Positions 29,243 to 37,896 of a stretch of DNA of 64,000 nt are shown one piece after another. Under the pieces are notes generated by a model, which did not search any database, had not been told where the DNA came from, and saw nothing but the letters and a program-made list of their open reading frames with translations. This DNA comes from Oscillospiraceae bacterium (GTDB lineage Bacteria > Bacillota > Clostridia > Oscillospirales > CAG-272): the NCBI GenBank assembly GCA_015063585.1, contig SVTW01000002.1, positions 1-64,000 of the forward strand, written 5' to 3'. A program made the translations under genes and the position numbers. Within the stretch, counting starts at the first letter, position 1, and each line of letters begins with the position of its first letter.

Positions 29243-30433
29243 ATGAAAACCATGACATTTGAACATGATGATAGCCTGGAATGTGGCGTTAACATTAAGG
29301 TTATCGGTGTAGGTGGCGGCGGAAACAATGCCGTAAACCGCATGATCGTCAGCAACATTCGCGGCGTCGATTTCGTTTCGGTAAATACCGACCGTCAGGC
29401 TCTGCGTAAGTCTGAAGCACCCAGCCAGCTCGTAATCGGTGAAAAAATCACCAGAGGCTTCGGCGCGGGCGCAAACCCCCAGATCGGTGAACGTGCGGCA
29501 GAGGAGTCGATTGACGATATCCGCACGCTGCTTGAGGGCACCGATATGGTGTTTATCACAGCCGGTATGGGCGGCGGAACCGGAACGGGTGCAGCTCCCG
29601 TAGTGGCACGTGTTGCACGTGAGCTTGATATTCTCACGGTCGGTATCGTAACCAAACCCTTCAATTTCGAAGGTAAGAGAAGAATGGAGCAGGCTGAGGC
29701 AGGTATTGCCGAGCTCGCACAGTACGTTGACTCTCTGATCGTAATTCCCAACGAGCGCCTCAAGGAGGTTACCGCAACCAAGATCTCGATCTCCAATGCG
29801 TTCAACATTGCCGACGACGTGCTTCGCCGCGGTGTAAAGAGTATTTCGGATCTGATCAACGTCACGGGTCTGATCAACCTCGACTTTGCCGACGTTACCA
29901 GCGTTATGGCAAACGCGGGCTATGCACACATGGGCGTTGGTGCCGCAACCGGTAAGGATAAGGCAGAGCAGGCTGCAAGAGAGGCAATCTCCAGCCCGCT
30001 GCTTGAAACCTCCATCAAGGGCGCAAAGGGTATCCTGATGAACATTTCGGTTTCTCCCGACGTAGCGCTCGAGGATACCGAGCTCGCTTCCACGCTGATC
30101 GCGCAAGAGGCACACGAGGACGCAAACGTGATCTGGGGTGTTACGCTTGACGAGGAGCTTGAGGACGAGATGCGCATCACGATCATCGCCACGGGTTTTG
30201 AAAAGAAGCCCGAGGACGCTGCTCGCAACGTTCCCAAAAACCGCACCTCTGTTTTCCAGAAGGAGGCTGCAAAGGCGGCTGCTCCCGCAGAGGCTCCCGT
30301 TGAAAAGAAAGCTGCTCCCGCAGAGGCTCCCGCAGTCAGACGCGTGGTAAAGCCCGTTCCGAAGCAGACCAAACCTGTTTCCGACGATGATGATTTTGAC
30401 GATATCCTGGATATCGTTCGCAAGAAAAAATAA
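29243..30433 (+). CDS. ftsZ: Cell division protein FtsZ
   Basis: IKVIGVGGGGNNAVNRM, GGGTGTGAAPVVA; C-terminal DDDDFDDILDIVRKKK. Confidence 0.98.
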   Translation: MKTMTFEHDDSLECGVNIKVIGVGGGGNNAVNRMIVSNIRGVDFVSVNTDRQALRKSEAPSQLVIGEKITRGFGAGANPQIGERAAEESIDDIRTLLEGTDMVFITAGMGGGTGTGAAPVVARVARELDILTVGIVTKPFNFEGKRRMEQAEAGIAELAQYVDSLIVIPNERLKEVTATKISISNAFNIADDVLRRGVKSISDLINVTGLINLDFADVTSVMANAGYAHMGVGAATGKDKAEQAAREAISSPLLETSIKGAKGILMNISVSPDVALEDTELASTLIAQEAHEDANVIWGVTLDEELEDEMRITIIATGFEKKPEDAARNVPKNRTSVFQKEAAKAAAPAEAPVEKKAAPAEAPAVRRVVKPVPKQTKPVSDDDDFDDILDIVRKKK

Positions 30434-30447
30434 TTTCTTCATTTCAT

Positions 30448-30486
30448 AAGAAAGCCGCCGCGGTTGACCCCGCGGCGGCTTTCTTA
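30448..30486 (+). terminator. Terminator after ftsZ
   Basis: AAGAAAGCCGCCGCGG-ttga-CCCCGCGGCGGCTTTCTT. Confidence 0.85.
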
Positions 30487-30493
30487 AACGGAC

Positions 30494-30522
30494 TTGACAA
30501 AGCGACAAAAAACGTGTATAAT
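30494..30522 (+). promoter_or_regulatory. Sigma-A promoter TTGACA-17-TATAAT
   Basis: Perfect hexamers, 17-bp spacer. Confidence 0.85.
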
Positions 30523-30557
30523 AAAAGACGATCGAATAAAAGGAGGTTTATTTATTG

Positions 30558-31442
30558 ATGGATACAACACTTGTGATTCTGGCGGCAGGCCTTGGCAGCC
30601 GCTTCGGTGGAAATAAGCAGATCTCTCACGTGGGTCCCAATGGTGAGATCTTGATGGAATACTCGATCCATGATGCGATCGAGGCGGGTTTTACGCAGAT
30701 CGTTTTTATTTTAAAGGAAGAAATGGTGGAAACCGTTCGGGAAAGTGTCGGAAAACGCATTGAGGGGCGCGTACGCGTTGATTACGCGGTGCAGGACATG
30801 CAATCACTTCCCGCGTGGTATTCGGTCCCTGCCGACCGTGTCAAGCCTTTTGGAACGGTTCACGCGGTGCTCTGCGCCAAGGACGTGATCCGCGGTCCCT
30901 TCGCAACCGTCAATGCAGATGACTATTACGGCAAGGAAGCCTTTCGGTTGATGCATGAAATGCTCAGCGGTTTCCAATCCAAATCCGAGGCGGGAATGGT
31001 TCCGTATATCCTCGGCAATACGATGAGCGAAAACGGCGGCGTGACCCGTGGGATCTGTGACGTGCAGAGAGGGTATTTGCGCCGTGTAGATGAAACACAT
31101 GATATTCATTATGAGGAAGATCACCGCATTGTGGGTGAGTATGGCGGACTCGACCCGCAGGAAATGGTTTCTATGAATATCTGGGGCTTCCACCCCGAGC
31201 TGCTTGCCGATATGCAGAACTATTTTGAGGATTTTCTGCATGCTCTTACGCCCGAGCAGATCAAGGCGGAGTGCCTGTTGCCTGTGATGGTAAACGATTT
31301 TCTGGAGACACAGAAGATCTCTGTCCAGGCAAGAGCTTCGGGCGATCGCTGGTTCGGCATCACCTATCAGGCGGATCGCGAAACCGTTATGACGGAGCTG
31401 AAGCTGCTTCATAAAAAGGGGATTTACCCCGAAAAGCTGTAA
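30558..31442 (+). CDS. Nucleotidyltransferase (NTP-transferase) family protein
   Basis: DTTLVILAAGLGSRFGGNKQ...GPNGEILMEYSIHDAIEAGF. Confidence 0.8.
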   Translation: MDTTLVILAAGLGSRFGGNKQISHVGPNGEILMEYSIHDAIEAGFTQIVFILKEEMVETVRESVGKRIEGRVRVDYAVQDMQSLPAWYSVPADRVKPFGTVHAVLCAKDVIRGPFATVNADDYYGKEAFRLMHEMLSGFQSKSEAGMVPYILGNTMSENGGVTRGICDVQRGYLRRVDETHDIHYEEDHRIVGEYGGLDPQEMVSMNIWGFHPELLADMQNYFEDFLHALTPEQIKAECLLPVMVNDFLETQKISVQARASGDRWFGITYQADRETVMTELKLLHKKGIYPEKL

Positions 31443-31461
31443 AGCAATTTTTCATACAAGG

Positions 31462-31504
31462 CGGGACGGTATTTGAGAAGATACCGCCCCGCATGGTTTT
31501 TTGT
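31462..31504 (+). terminator. Terminator after nucleotidyltransferase
   Basis: GCGGGACGGTAT..ATACCGCCCCGC then GGTTTTTTG. Confidence 0.8.
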
Positions 31505-31513
31505 ATATAAACT

Positions 31514-31626
31514 AAAAATTGCACACCGAGACCGCTGATGCGCAGGGATGCCATAAGCTTGGCATTTCGCAAAATCGGAAAGTGGTGTGCAAAAAAGGGG
31601 AACCTGACAGACGGTTGCCTGTCAGC
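31514..31626 (-). ncRNA. Candidate intergenic small RNA (about 113 nt)
   Basis: Minus-strand promoter TTTACA-17-TATAAT with extended -10 TGG; 5' hairpin CUGACAG..CUGUCAG; GUUCCCCUUUUUU linker; multi-helix stem closed by UUGCACACC/GGUGUGCAA followed by UUUUU. Confidence 0.55.
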
Positions 31627-31632
31627 ATGAAT

Positions 31633-31661
31633 ATTATACCAAAGTCAGTGCGATTTGTAAA
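31633..31661 (-). promoter_or_regulatory. Minus-strand sigma-A promoter for candidate sRNA
   Basis: -35 TTTACA (31661-31656), 17-bp spacer, -10 TATAAT (31638-31633), TGn extension. Confidence 0.7.
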
Positions 31662-31830
31662 TATTCAATAGTGACGAAAATCGGCAAAAAAATTTGTGAA
31701 AAAGCATATGGAGTAGAATTTAATGCCCATTCTGTTCGCTTCTTTTGTCCATTTTTCCAATAGACATTTCATGTCGTACCAAAAAATGGAAGGTGAAAAA
31801 ATATTGTGTAAAAATTTTTTTGAAAAGCTA

Positions 31831-31859
31831 TTGACAAAGCGGGAAAACTGTGGTATAAT
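31831..31859 (+). promoter_or_regulatory. infC operon promoter TTGACA-17-TATAAT
   Basis: Perfect hexamers. Confidence 0.9.
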
Positions 31860-31865
31860 ACGCGA

Positions 31866-32020
31866 GTAAAACAAAGCAGAGCACTCCGCTCTCACCTACA
31901 CACCGGTTGTGATGTGGGTTGATAACGTAAAATCCTTTTGTGCAAAATGTGCGCAATGGGGGAGCCGTGCGGAGATGCTGTGTCTTTGTACGGTTTATTT
32001 TTTTCGCTTGGAGGTGTTGA
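31866..32020 (+). ncRNA. infC-rpmI-rplT leader (L20-leader-like attenuator)
   Basis: ACAAAGCAGAGCACTCCGC (31871-31889) pairs with GCGGAGATGCTGTGTCTTTGT (31969-31989), followed by T-run 31998-32004; internal CACCTACACA/TGTGATGTGGG stem. Confidence 0.65.
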
Positions 32021-32023
32021 ACT

Positions 32024-32548
32024 ATTAGCGCGAAAGACAAAGAAAACCTGCTCAACGAGGAGATTACCGCGAAAGAAGTCCGCTTGATCGGATCTGACGG
32101 AGAATCGCTCGGCATCATGAGTTCGGCAAAAGCATTGGAAATGGCTTATGAACGCGGAATGGATCTTGTAATGATGGCATCGCAGGCAACCCCGCCCGTG
32201 TGCAAGATCATGGACTATGGAAAATTCCGTTTTGAACGCGATAAGCGTGAGAAGGAAGCCAAGAAAAAGCAGCAGACCGTTGAACTCAAGGAGATCCAGT
32301 TGTCCTGCCGCATTGATACGCACGATTTTGAAACCAAGGTCAAGCATGCGATCCGCTTTTTGACCGACGGAAACAAGGTGCGCGTTGTAATGAAGTTTAA
32401 GGGACGCGAGATGAGCCATATGAATATCGGCCGCGAGGTGCTGGAGCGCTTCGAAGCGGCGTGTTCTGAGGTTGGAACGGTGGATAAGAAGCCTGTTCTG
32501 GACGGCAGATTTATGAGTATGGTGATTTCACCTGTCAAAGCCAAATAA
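32024..32548 (+). CDS. infC: Translation initiation factor IF-3 (AUU start)
   Basis: GGAGGTG-7nt-ATT AGC GCG AAA... in frame with ORF 32084; AKDKENLLNEEITAKEVRLIGSDGESLGIM. Confidence 0.93.
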   Translation: MSAKDKENLLNEEITAKEVRLIGSDGESLGIMSSAKALEMAYERGMDLVMMASQATPPVCKIMDYGKFRFERDKREKEAKKKQQTVELKEIQLSCRIDTHDFETKVKHAIRFLTDGNKVRVVMKFKGREMSHMNIGREVLERFEAACSEVGTVDKKPVLDGRFMSMVISPVKAK

Positions 32549-32650
32549 TTCGGCACGCGAAACCGCAGCTTTGGTTCTTTGCATTCGCAGAGACCTCAAA
32601 TTGTAAGATCATCGGCATCATCCAAATGCCGAAAACAGAAAAAAGGAGTA

Positions 32651-32851
32651 ATGAAAATGGGAAAGGTCAAAACACATAAGGCTTCTGCCAAGAGATTTTC
32701 CGTAACCGCCAACGGCAAGGTAAAAATGTTCCACAGCTCGCACCGTCATAAGACCGGTAATAAGAGCGCAAAGAGACTCAGACATCTGCGTTCCAGCACG
32801 ATGGTGCAGGGTAAGATGGCAGAGAATCTGAAGACATTGATTCTGAAATAA
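32651..32851 (+). CDS. rpmI: 50S ribosomal protein L35
   Basis: MGKVKTHKASAKRFSVTANGKVK. Confidence 0.95.
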   Translation: MKMGKVKTHKASAKRFSVTANGKVKMFHSSHRHKTGNKSAKRLRHLRSSTMVQGKMAENLKTLILK

Positions 32852-32873
32852 GACGAAACGGAGGATATAGAAA

Positions 32874-33227
32874 ATGGCAAGAGTTAAGGGCGCAATGATG
32901 ACGCGCAAGAGAAGAAAGTCCATGCTCAAGGCAGCCAAGGGCTATTGGGGAGCAAAATCCAAGCATTTTAAGATGGCAAAGCAAGCCGTTATGAAGAGCG
33001 GCAACTATGCATTCGCCGGCAGAAAGATGAAGAAGAGAGACTTCCGTTCTCTCTGGATCACCAGAATTTCCGCACAGGCAAAGGTGAACGGTATGAACTA
33101 CTCCACCTTTATGCACGGTTTGAAGAAGGCAGGCATTAACCTCAACCGCAAGATGCTGGCTGAAATTGCTGTTTCCGATAAGGAAGCATTTGCAGCACTC
33201 TGCGCACAGGCAAAGGCAGCTCTCTGA
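32874..33227 (+). CDS. rplT: 50S ribosomal protein L20
   Basis: [42 protein letters not shown]. Confidence 0.97.
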   Translation: MARVKGAMMTRKRRKSMLKAAKGYWGAKSKHFKMAKQAVMKSGNYAFAGRKMKKRDFRSLWITRISAQAKVNGMNYSTFMHGLKKAGINLNRKMLAEIAVSDKEAFAALCAQAKAAL

Positions 33228-33237
33228 TTTTGAGAAT

Positions 33238-33266
33238 AAAAACCCGATGATTTCATCGGGTTTTTG
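33238..33266 (+). terminator. Terminator after rplT
   Basis: AAAACCCGATGA-ttTC-ATCGGGTTTTTG. Confidence 0.85.
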
Positions 33267-33332
33267 TCATTGATAGACACCTTTTTGCAAGGTGGTTTTT
33301 TCATAAAAATGGACGGAAAGGAGGCTGTTTTT

Positions 33333-34181
33333 GTGAATTGGAGCCAGGAAGTGATCTGTTCCAGGCAGAACCGAACGGTGGTTGAATTGTGTAAATTGAG
33401 CGACAGAAAGGCGCGCGAGGCACATTGTTCCTTCCGCTTCGACGGCATTAAATTGCTGGAGGAGGCGGTGCGAAATCGGCTCGCACTTGAGCTTGTTGCG
33501 TTGCGTGAATCAAGCGCGGAACGCATCGGCAGGGCATATTCCGAATGGTGTGAAAGCACGAACTTTGAAGGTGCAAAGCGGATCTTGGTTCTTTCTGACG
33601 AACTTTTTGATAAAATTTCGGAAGAAAAATCACCCGAAGGCGTAATTTGTGTGGCAAAATATATTGACAAATTTCAAAAAAACATTACAATATATAATAG
33701 CGCCGATTTTTTGAAGCTGAAAAACGAGCGAATCGTGCTGGTGGAATCGGTTCGGGATCCCTCCAATATCGGAGCGATCATTCGCAGCGCGGCAGCGCTT
33801 GGAGTTGACCGCTTGATCATGAGCTCGGATTGCGCCGACATTTACCATCCCCGTGCGGTGCGCGCCTCCATGGGAACGCTTTTTAATCAACCGATCGACC
33901 GTGTGGACGACCTTGCGCAGGTCATCGCGCAGTTGCGTGGGACAGGGCGGCGCGTTTATGCGGCGGCACTCGATCCCTCCGCAAAGCGCTTGGGAAGCTT
34001 CGCAATTTCGGAGCATGACACCGTTGTGATCGGAAACGAAGGACACGGATTGACCGATGAGACGATCGCGGCATGCGATGCTTGCGTGATGATTCCGATG
34101 AGTGACCGTGCCGAGTCTTTTAATGCCGCAGTTGCGGCATCGCTCCTGATGTGGGAGTTCGTTGGAAAAACAACCGTTTGA
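33333..34181 (+). CDS. TrmH/SpoU family RNA 2'-O-methyltransferase
   Basis: VLVESVRDPSNIGAIIRSAAALGVD, VIGNEGHGL, IPMSDRAESFNAAVAASLLMWE; AAAGGAGG upstream of GTG 33333. Confidence 0.9.
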   Translation: MNWSQEVICSRQNRTVVELCKLSDRKAREAHCSFRFDGIKLLEEAVRNRLALELVALRESSAERIGRAYSEWCESTNFEGAKRILVLSDELFDKISEEKSPEGVICVAKYIDKFQKNITIYNSADFLKLKNERIVLVESVRDPSNIGAIIRSAAALGVDRLIMSSDCADIYHPRAVRASMGTLFNQPIDRVDDLAQVIAQLRGTGRRVYAAALDPSAKRLGSFAISEHDTVVIGNEGHGLTDETIAACDACVMIPMSDRAESFNAAVAASLLMWEFVGKTTV

Positions 34182-34204
34182 TTTTTGGAAAGGAGTGCGA
34201 TCGG

Positions 34205-35557
34205 ATGCAAAAGGGAATGCTATTCTGGATATGGCTTGCCGAGGCTTTGGGCCCTGCCAACCGCGATTTCCGCGCGTTGATCAGTATTTATGAAAATCCA
34301 TACGATATTTTCCACGCGGAAGAGGAAGAATTGGAACGGCTGTCTCTTTCCGATCGCACCCGTAAAAAGCTTGCCGATAAAAATCTTTCACATGCAACCG
34401 ATATTCTTGACGTGTGTGAACGGTCCGGCATCGGGATTCTCGCCTATTCGGATGGGGAATATCCCAATACACTCCGTCAGATTGACAGTCCGCCCGTTCT
34501 GCTCTATTACAGCGGAACGCTTCCCGATTTCAATACACGGCTGTGTGTTGGCATGGTGGGCACACGGCGCATGAGCGCTTACGGATTGCGGTCTGCGTAT
34601 AAGCTTGCATATGAGCTTGCTTGCACAAAGGCAATGGTGATCAGCGGAATGGCGGCGGGAATTGACGGCGTATCTGCTGCCGCGGCAATCGCCGCAAAGG
34701 GAACTACCGTTGCGATCCTCGGCTGCGGCGTCGATGTTGTTTATCCGCGCCATCATCAGCGGCTCCGAGACGAGATCCGCCGAACCGGTGTGATCCTTTC
34801 CGAGTATCCGCCCGGAACGCGCCCCAACTCCTATCATTTCCCGATCCGAAACCGGCTGATCAGCGGACTTTCGCACGGCACGGTTGTGGTAGAGGCGGGT
34901 ATTGGAAGCGGTTCTTTGATCACGGCAAAGGATGCGATCGTGCAGGGCAGAGACGTATTTGCGATTCCTGCCAACGTTGGAAGCGTTGGAGCGGAAGGAA
35001 CAAACGGGCTTTTGCGAGACGGTGCCAATCTCGTAACGCAGGCAAAGGATATTCTGGACCGCTATGCGTACGTTTTCTCAGAGACGCTTGATACTGCGAG
35101 ATTGCTCAAGATCGGCGATCGCTCCGAGGCGGATCTCGCCTTTTTGGAGCAGATGGGCGTGATCACGCTCCATAAAGGTCCCACCCCTCAATCGCCTCGC
35201 CTGCAAGCAACGGCACCGATTGAGGAAGCTGCGCCGAAGCCGAAAAAGCGAGCGGCCAAACCGAGCGGGAACCGCAAAGGAAGGACGGACGAAGCAGTCT
35301 CCGCCCACCTGACCGAATCGAGGCAGGCGCGTGAGGCGGAAGCACCGACTGCACGGCAAACCCCCGACGAGGTTCTGACCTCTCTCAATGAGGTCCAACG
35401 CGCGGTGCTGGAGGCAATTCCGGATGACCGCGCCATTCATGCGGACGCGCTTTGCGGATTGGACTTTTCATACGGCGACATCGTTGCCGCACTTACGATG
35501 CTTGAAATCCTGGGGCTGATCCAAAAGCTTCCGGGTGCACTATATACTAAAAAATAA
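34205..35557 (+). CDS. dprA: DNA processing protein DprA/Smf
   Basis: VGTRRMSAYG, GMAAGIDGVSAAAAIAAKGTTVAILGCGVDVVYP, SGLSHGTVVVEAGIGSGSLITA. Confidence 0.93.
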   Translation: MQKGMLFWIWLAEALGPANRDFRALISIYENPYDIFHAEEEELERLSLSDRTRKKLADKNLSHATDILDVCERSGIGILAYSDGEYPNTLRQIDSPPVLLYYSGTLPDFNTRLCVGMVGTRRMSAYGLRSAYKLAYELACTKAMVISGMAAGIDGVSAAAAIAAKGTTVAILGCGVDVVYPRHHQRLRDEIRRTGVILSEYPPGTRPNSYHFPIRNRLISGLSHGTVVVEAGIGSGSLITAKDAIVQGRDVFAIPANVGSVGAEGTNGLLRDGANLVTQAKDILDRYAYVFSETLDTARLLKIGDRSEADLAFLEQMGVITLHKGPTPQSPRLQATAPIEEAAPKPKKRAAKPSGNRKGRTDEAVSAHLTESRQAREAEAPTARQTPDEVLTSLNEVQRAVLEAIPDDRAIHADALCGLDFSYGDIVAALTMLEILGLIQKLPGALYTKK

Positions 35558-35580
35558 CCCTTGACAGAAAGGAACCAAAA

Positions 35581-37896
35581 ATGGCAAATAATCTGGTGAT
35601 TTTGGAGTCTCCTTCCAAAGCTTTGACTGTGAAAGGATATCTCGGAACCAACTATAAAGTAATCGCGTCCTTCGGACACGTCAGAGATCTGCCCAAGAGC
35701 TCTCTCGGTGTCGACATTGAACATGATTTTGACGCGCATTATATCAATATCCGCGGCAAGGGCGATCTGATCAAAGAGATCCGCCGAGAGGCAAAGGCGG
35801 CAAACAAGATCTTCCTCGCAACCGACCCTGACCGCGAAGGAGAAGCCATTGCTTGGCATCTCGCCGCGGCACTTGGGATTCCGGAAGAAAAAACACAGCG
35901 CATCTGCTTCAACGAGGTTACAAAAACCGCGGTAAAGGCGGCAATCAAGTCGCCCCGTCCGATCGACATGAATCTTGTAAATTCTCAGCAGACACGCCGT
36001 ATTCTTGACCGTATCCTCGGTTATAAGCTCAGCCCTCTGCTTTGGAAAAACGTGAAGAGCGGCTTGAGCGCGGGACGCGTACAGTCGGTCGCAACGCGCA
36101 TGATCGTGGAGCGCGAGGAAAAGATCCGTTCCTTTGTACCTGTGGAGTATTGGACCATCGATTCCATGCTTCACAGCCCCGACGGAAAGAACTTTATCGT
36201 TCACTTTTGGGGGGATCGGAACGGAAAGATCCGACTTTCCAGCGAGGCAGAGGCACAGGCTGTCGCACAGGCGGTGAACGGACGGCAGTATGCGGTCCAC
36301 TCGGTCAAAAAGGCGGCAAAGCATAAGCTCCCCGCAGCCCCCTTTACAACCTCCACCCTGCAGCAGGAGGCGTTCCGCAAGCTTGGATTTCAGTCCCAGC
36401 GCACCATGCGCGTAGCGCAGGAGCTTTACGAAGGTATCAATCTCGGCACGGAGCTTGGCGGTGTGCAGGGTCTGATCACCTATATGCGTACCGATTCGGT
36501 CCGTATTTCGGCTGACGCGCAGACAAGCGCACGCGAATTTATCAAACAAAAATACGGTGAGAGCTATTGCCCCGAAACGCCCCGCGTCTTTAAGACCAAG
36601 GCAGGCGCGCAGGACGCGCACGAGGCGATCCGTCCCACCAACGTTGCATTTGAGCCGCAACGTCTTCGCAAGCAGCTCACAGCCGATCAGTTCAAGCTTT
36701 ACAAGCTGATTTGGGAATGCTTTATCGCAAGCCAGATGGAATCTGCCGTATTGGATACAATCACCATTGATTTCCTTTGTGCCGATTATATCTTCCGCAC
36801 CAGCGGCTATTCGGTTCAATTCCCCGGATATATGGCGGTTTATGAGCAGAGCGAGGAGGAGTCGGGCAATAATGCCGATGATCCGCGCGAGGTCAAGGAT
36901 ATTCGTTTGCCCAATCTGGCAAACGGTCAGATGTTGAATGCCGATGACGCAGAGCTGACTCAGCATTTTACAGAGCCGCCCGTACGCTATAACGATGCGT
37001 CGCTCATTCAAATGCTCAAGGATCTGGATATCGGACGTCCCAGTACGTACGTCAGCATCATTACCACCATTCTTGCGCGCAATTACGTGAAGCGAGAGGG
37101 AAAAGCGTTTGTGCCCACCCCCTTGGGAGAGGTTACCAATAAGCTCATGCTGGAGAATTTCGCTTCGATCGTTGACTACGGATTTACCGCGGAGATGGAA
37201 AAGGCACTCGATGAGATTGAGGACGGAAACGAGGAGATGCTGAACGTTCTTCGTCGCTTCTGGGGGGATTTCTCCAAGCAGCTTGAGGTTGCGGAAAAGA
37301 CGATCGGGGAGAATGCGATCGAGGTTCCGCCTGAGGAGACCGATATTATCTGTGATAAGTGCGGCAGCCGCATGGTTGTCAGAAACGGACGCTTCGGCAA
37401 ATTTGCCGCATGTCCCAATTATCCCACCTGCCGCAACACCAAGCCCTTAACGGCTCCCGTCGTAACCGATTCCGAAGAAAATGAGGAATCCGAGGCGGAG
37501 AAGAAGAAGGCTCCCGTGATCGCTGATTTCAAATGCGAGAAATGCGGAGCGGATATGGTTCTCCGTACGGGAAAATTCGGAAGCTTTTATGCTTGCAGCC
37601 GCTATCCCGAATGCAAGTACACCAAGGCGCGCGTGCGTGAGACCGGCGTGGATTGCCCCAAGTGCGGCGCAAAAGTGATCACAAAGCTTGGCCGTAACCA
37701 TTCGGTTTTCTATAGCTGTGAAAAATATCCCACGTGTGATTTCTCGTCCTGGGATATGCCCGTGAATGAGCATTGTCCCAATTGCGGCAAGCTGCTCTTC
37801 CGCAAGAAGGGGAAAAACCTGCTTGTGTGCCATGATACGAATTGCGGGTATTCGCGTGTGATCGAAAATCAGACGTCCGAGGGAACAGAGGAATGA
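35581..37896 (+). CDS. topA: DNA topoisomerase I
   Basis: NNLVILESPSKALTVKGYLG, ATDPDREGEAIAWHLA, GLITYMRTDSVRIS, C-terminal zinc ribbons. Confidence 0.97.
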   Translation: MANNLVILESPSKALTVKGYLGTNYKVIASFGHVRDLPKSSLGVDIEHDFDAHYINIRGKGDLIKEIRREAKAANKIFLATDPDREGEAIAWHLAAALGIPEEKTQRICFNEVTKTAVKAAIKSPRPIDMNLVNSQQTRRILDRILGYKLSPLLWKNVKSGLSAGRVQSVATRMIVEREEKIRSFVPVEYWTIDSMLHSPDGKNFIVHFWGDRNGKIRLSSEAEAQAVAQAVNGRQYAVHSVKKAAKHKLPAAPFTTSTLQQEAFRKLGFQSQRTMRVAQELYEGINLGTELGGVQGLITYMRTDSVRISADAQTSAREFIKQKYGESYCPETPRVFKTKAGAQDAHEAIRPTNVAFEPQRLRKQLTADQFKLYKLIWECFIASQMESAVLDTITIDFLCADYIFRTSGYSVQFPGYMAVYEQSEEESGNNADDPREVKDIRLPNLANGQMLNADDAELTQHFTEPPVRYNDASLIQMLKDLDIGRPSTYVSIITTILARNYVKREGKAFVPTPLGEVTNKLMLENFASIVDYGFTAEMEKALDEIEDGNEEMLNVLRRFWGDFSKQLEVAEKTIGENAIEVPPEETDIICDKCGSRMVVRNGRFGKFAACPNYPTCRNTKPLTAPVVTDSEENEESEAEKKKAPVIADFKCEKCGADMVLRTGKFGSFYACSRYPECKYTKARVRETGVDCPKCGAKVITKLGRNHSVFYSCEKYPTCDFSSWDMPVNEHCPNCGKLLFRKKGKNLLVCHDTNCGYSRVIENQTSEGTEE

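Noticed and set aside
31519-31592. TTGCACACC...GGTGTGCAA considered as a MITE with 9-bp terminal inverted repeats
   Set aside because: No target-site duplication seen, while the nested helices, U-tail and matching minus-strand promoter fit a transcript better; not fully excluded
31510-31600. Hammerhead/twister-type ribozyme or metabolite riboswitch
   Set aside because: CUGAUG and GAAA-like fragments occur on the plus strand but the required core (CUGAUGA...GAAA) and helix order are absent; no downstream gene in the sRNA orientation
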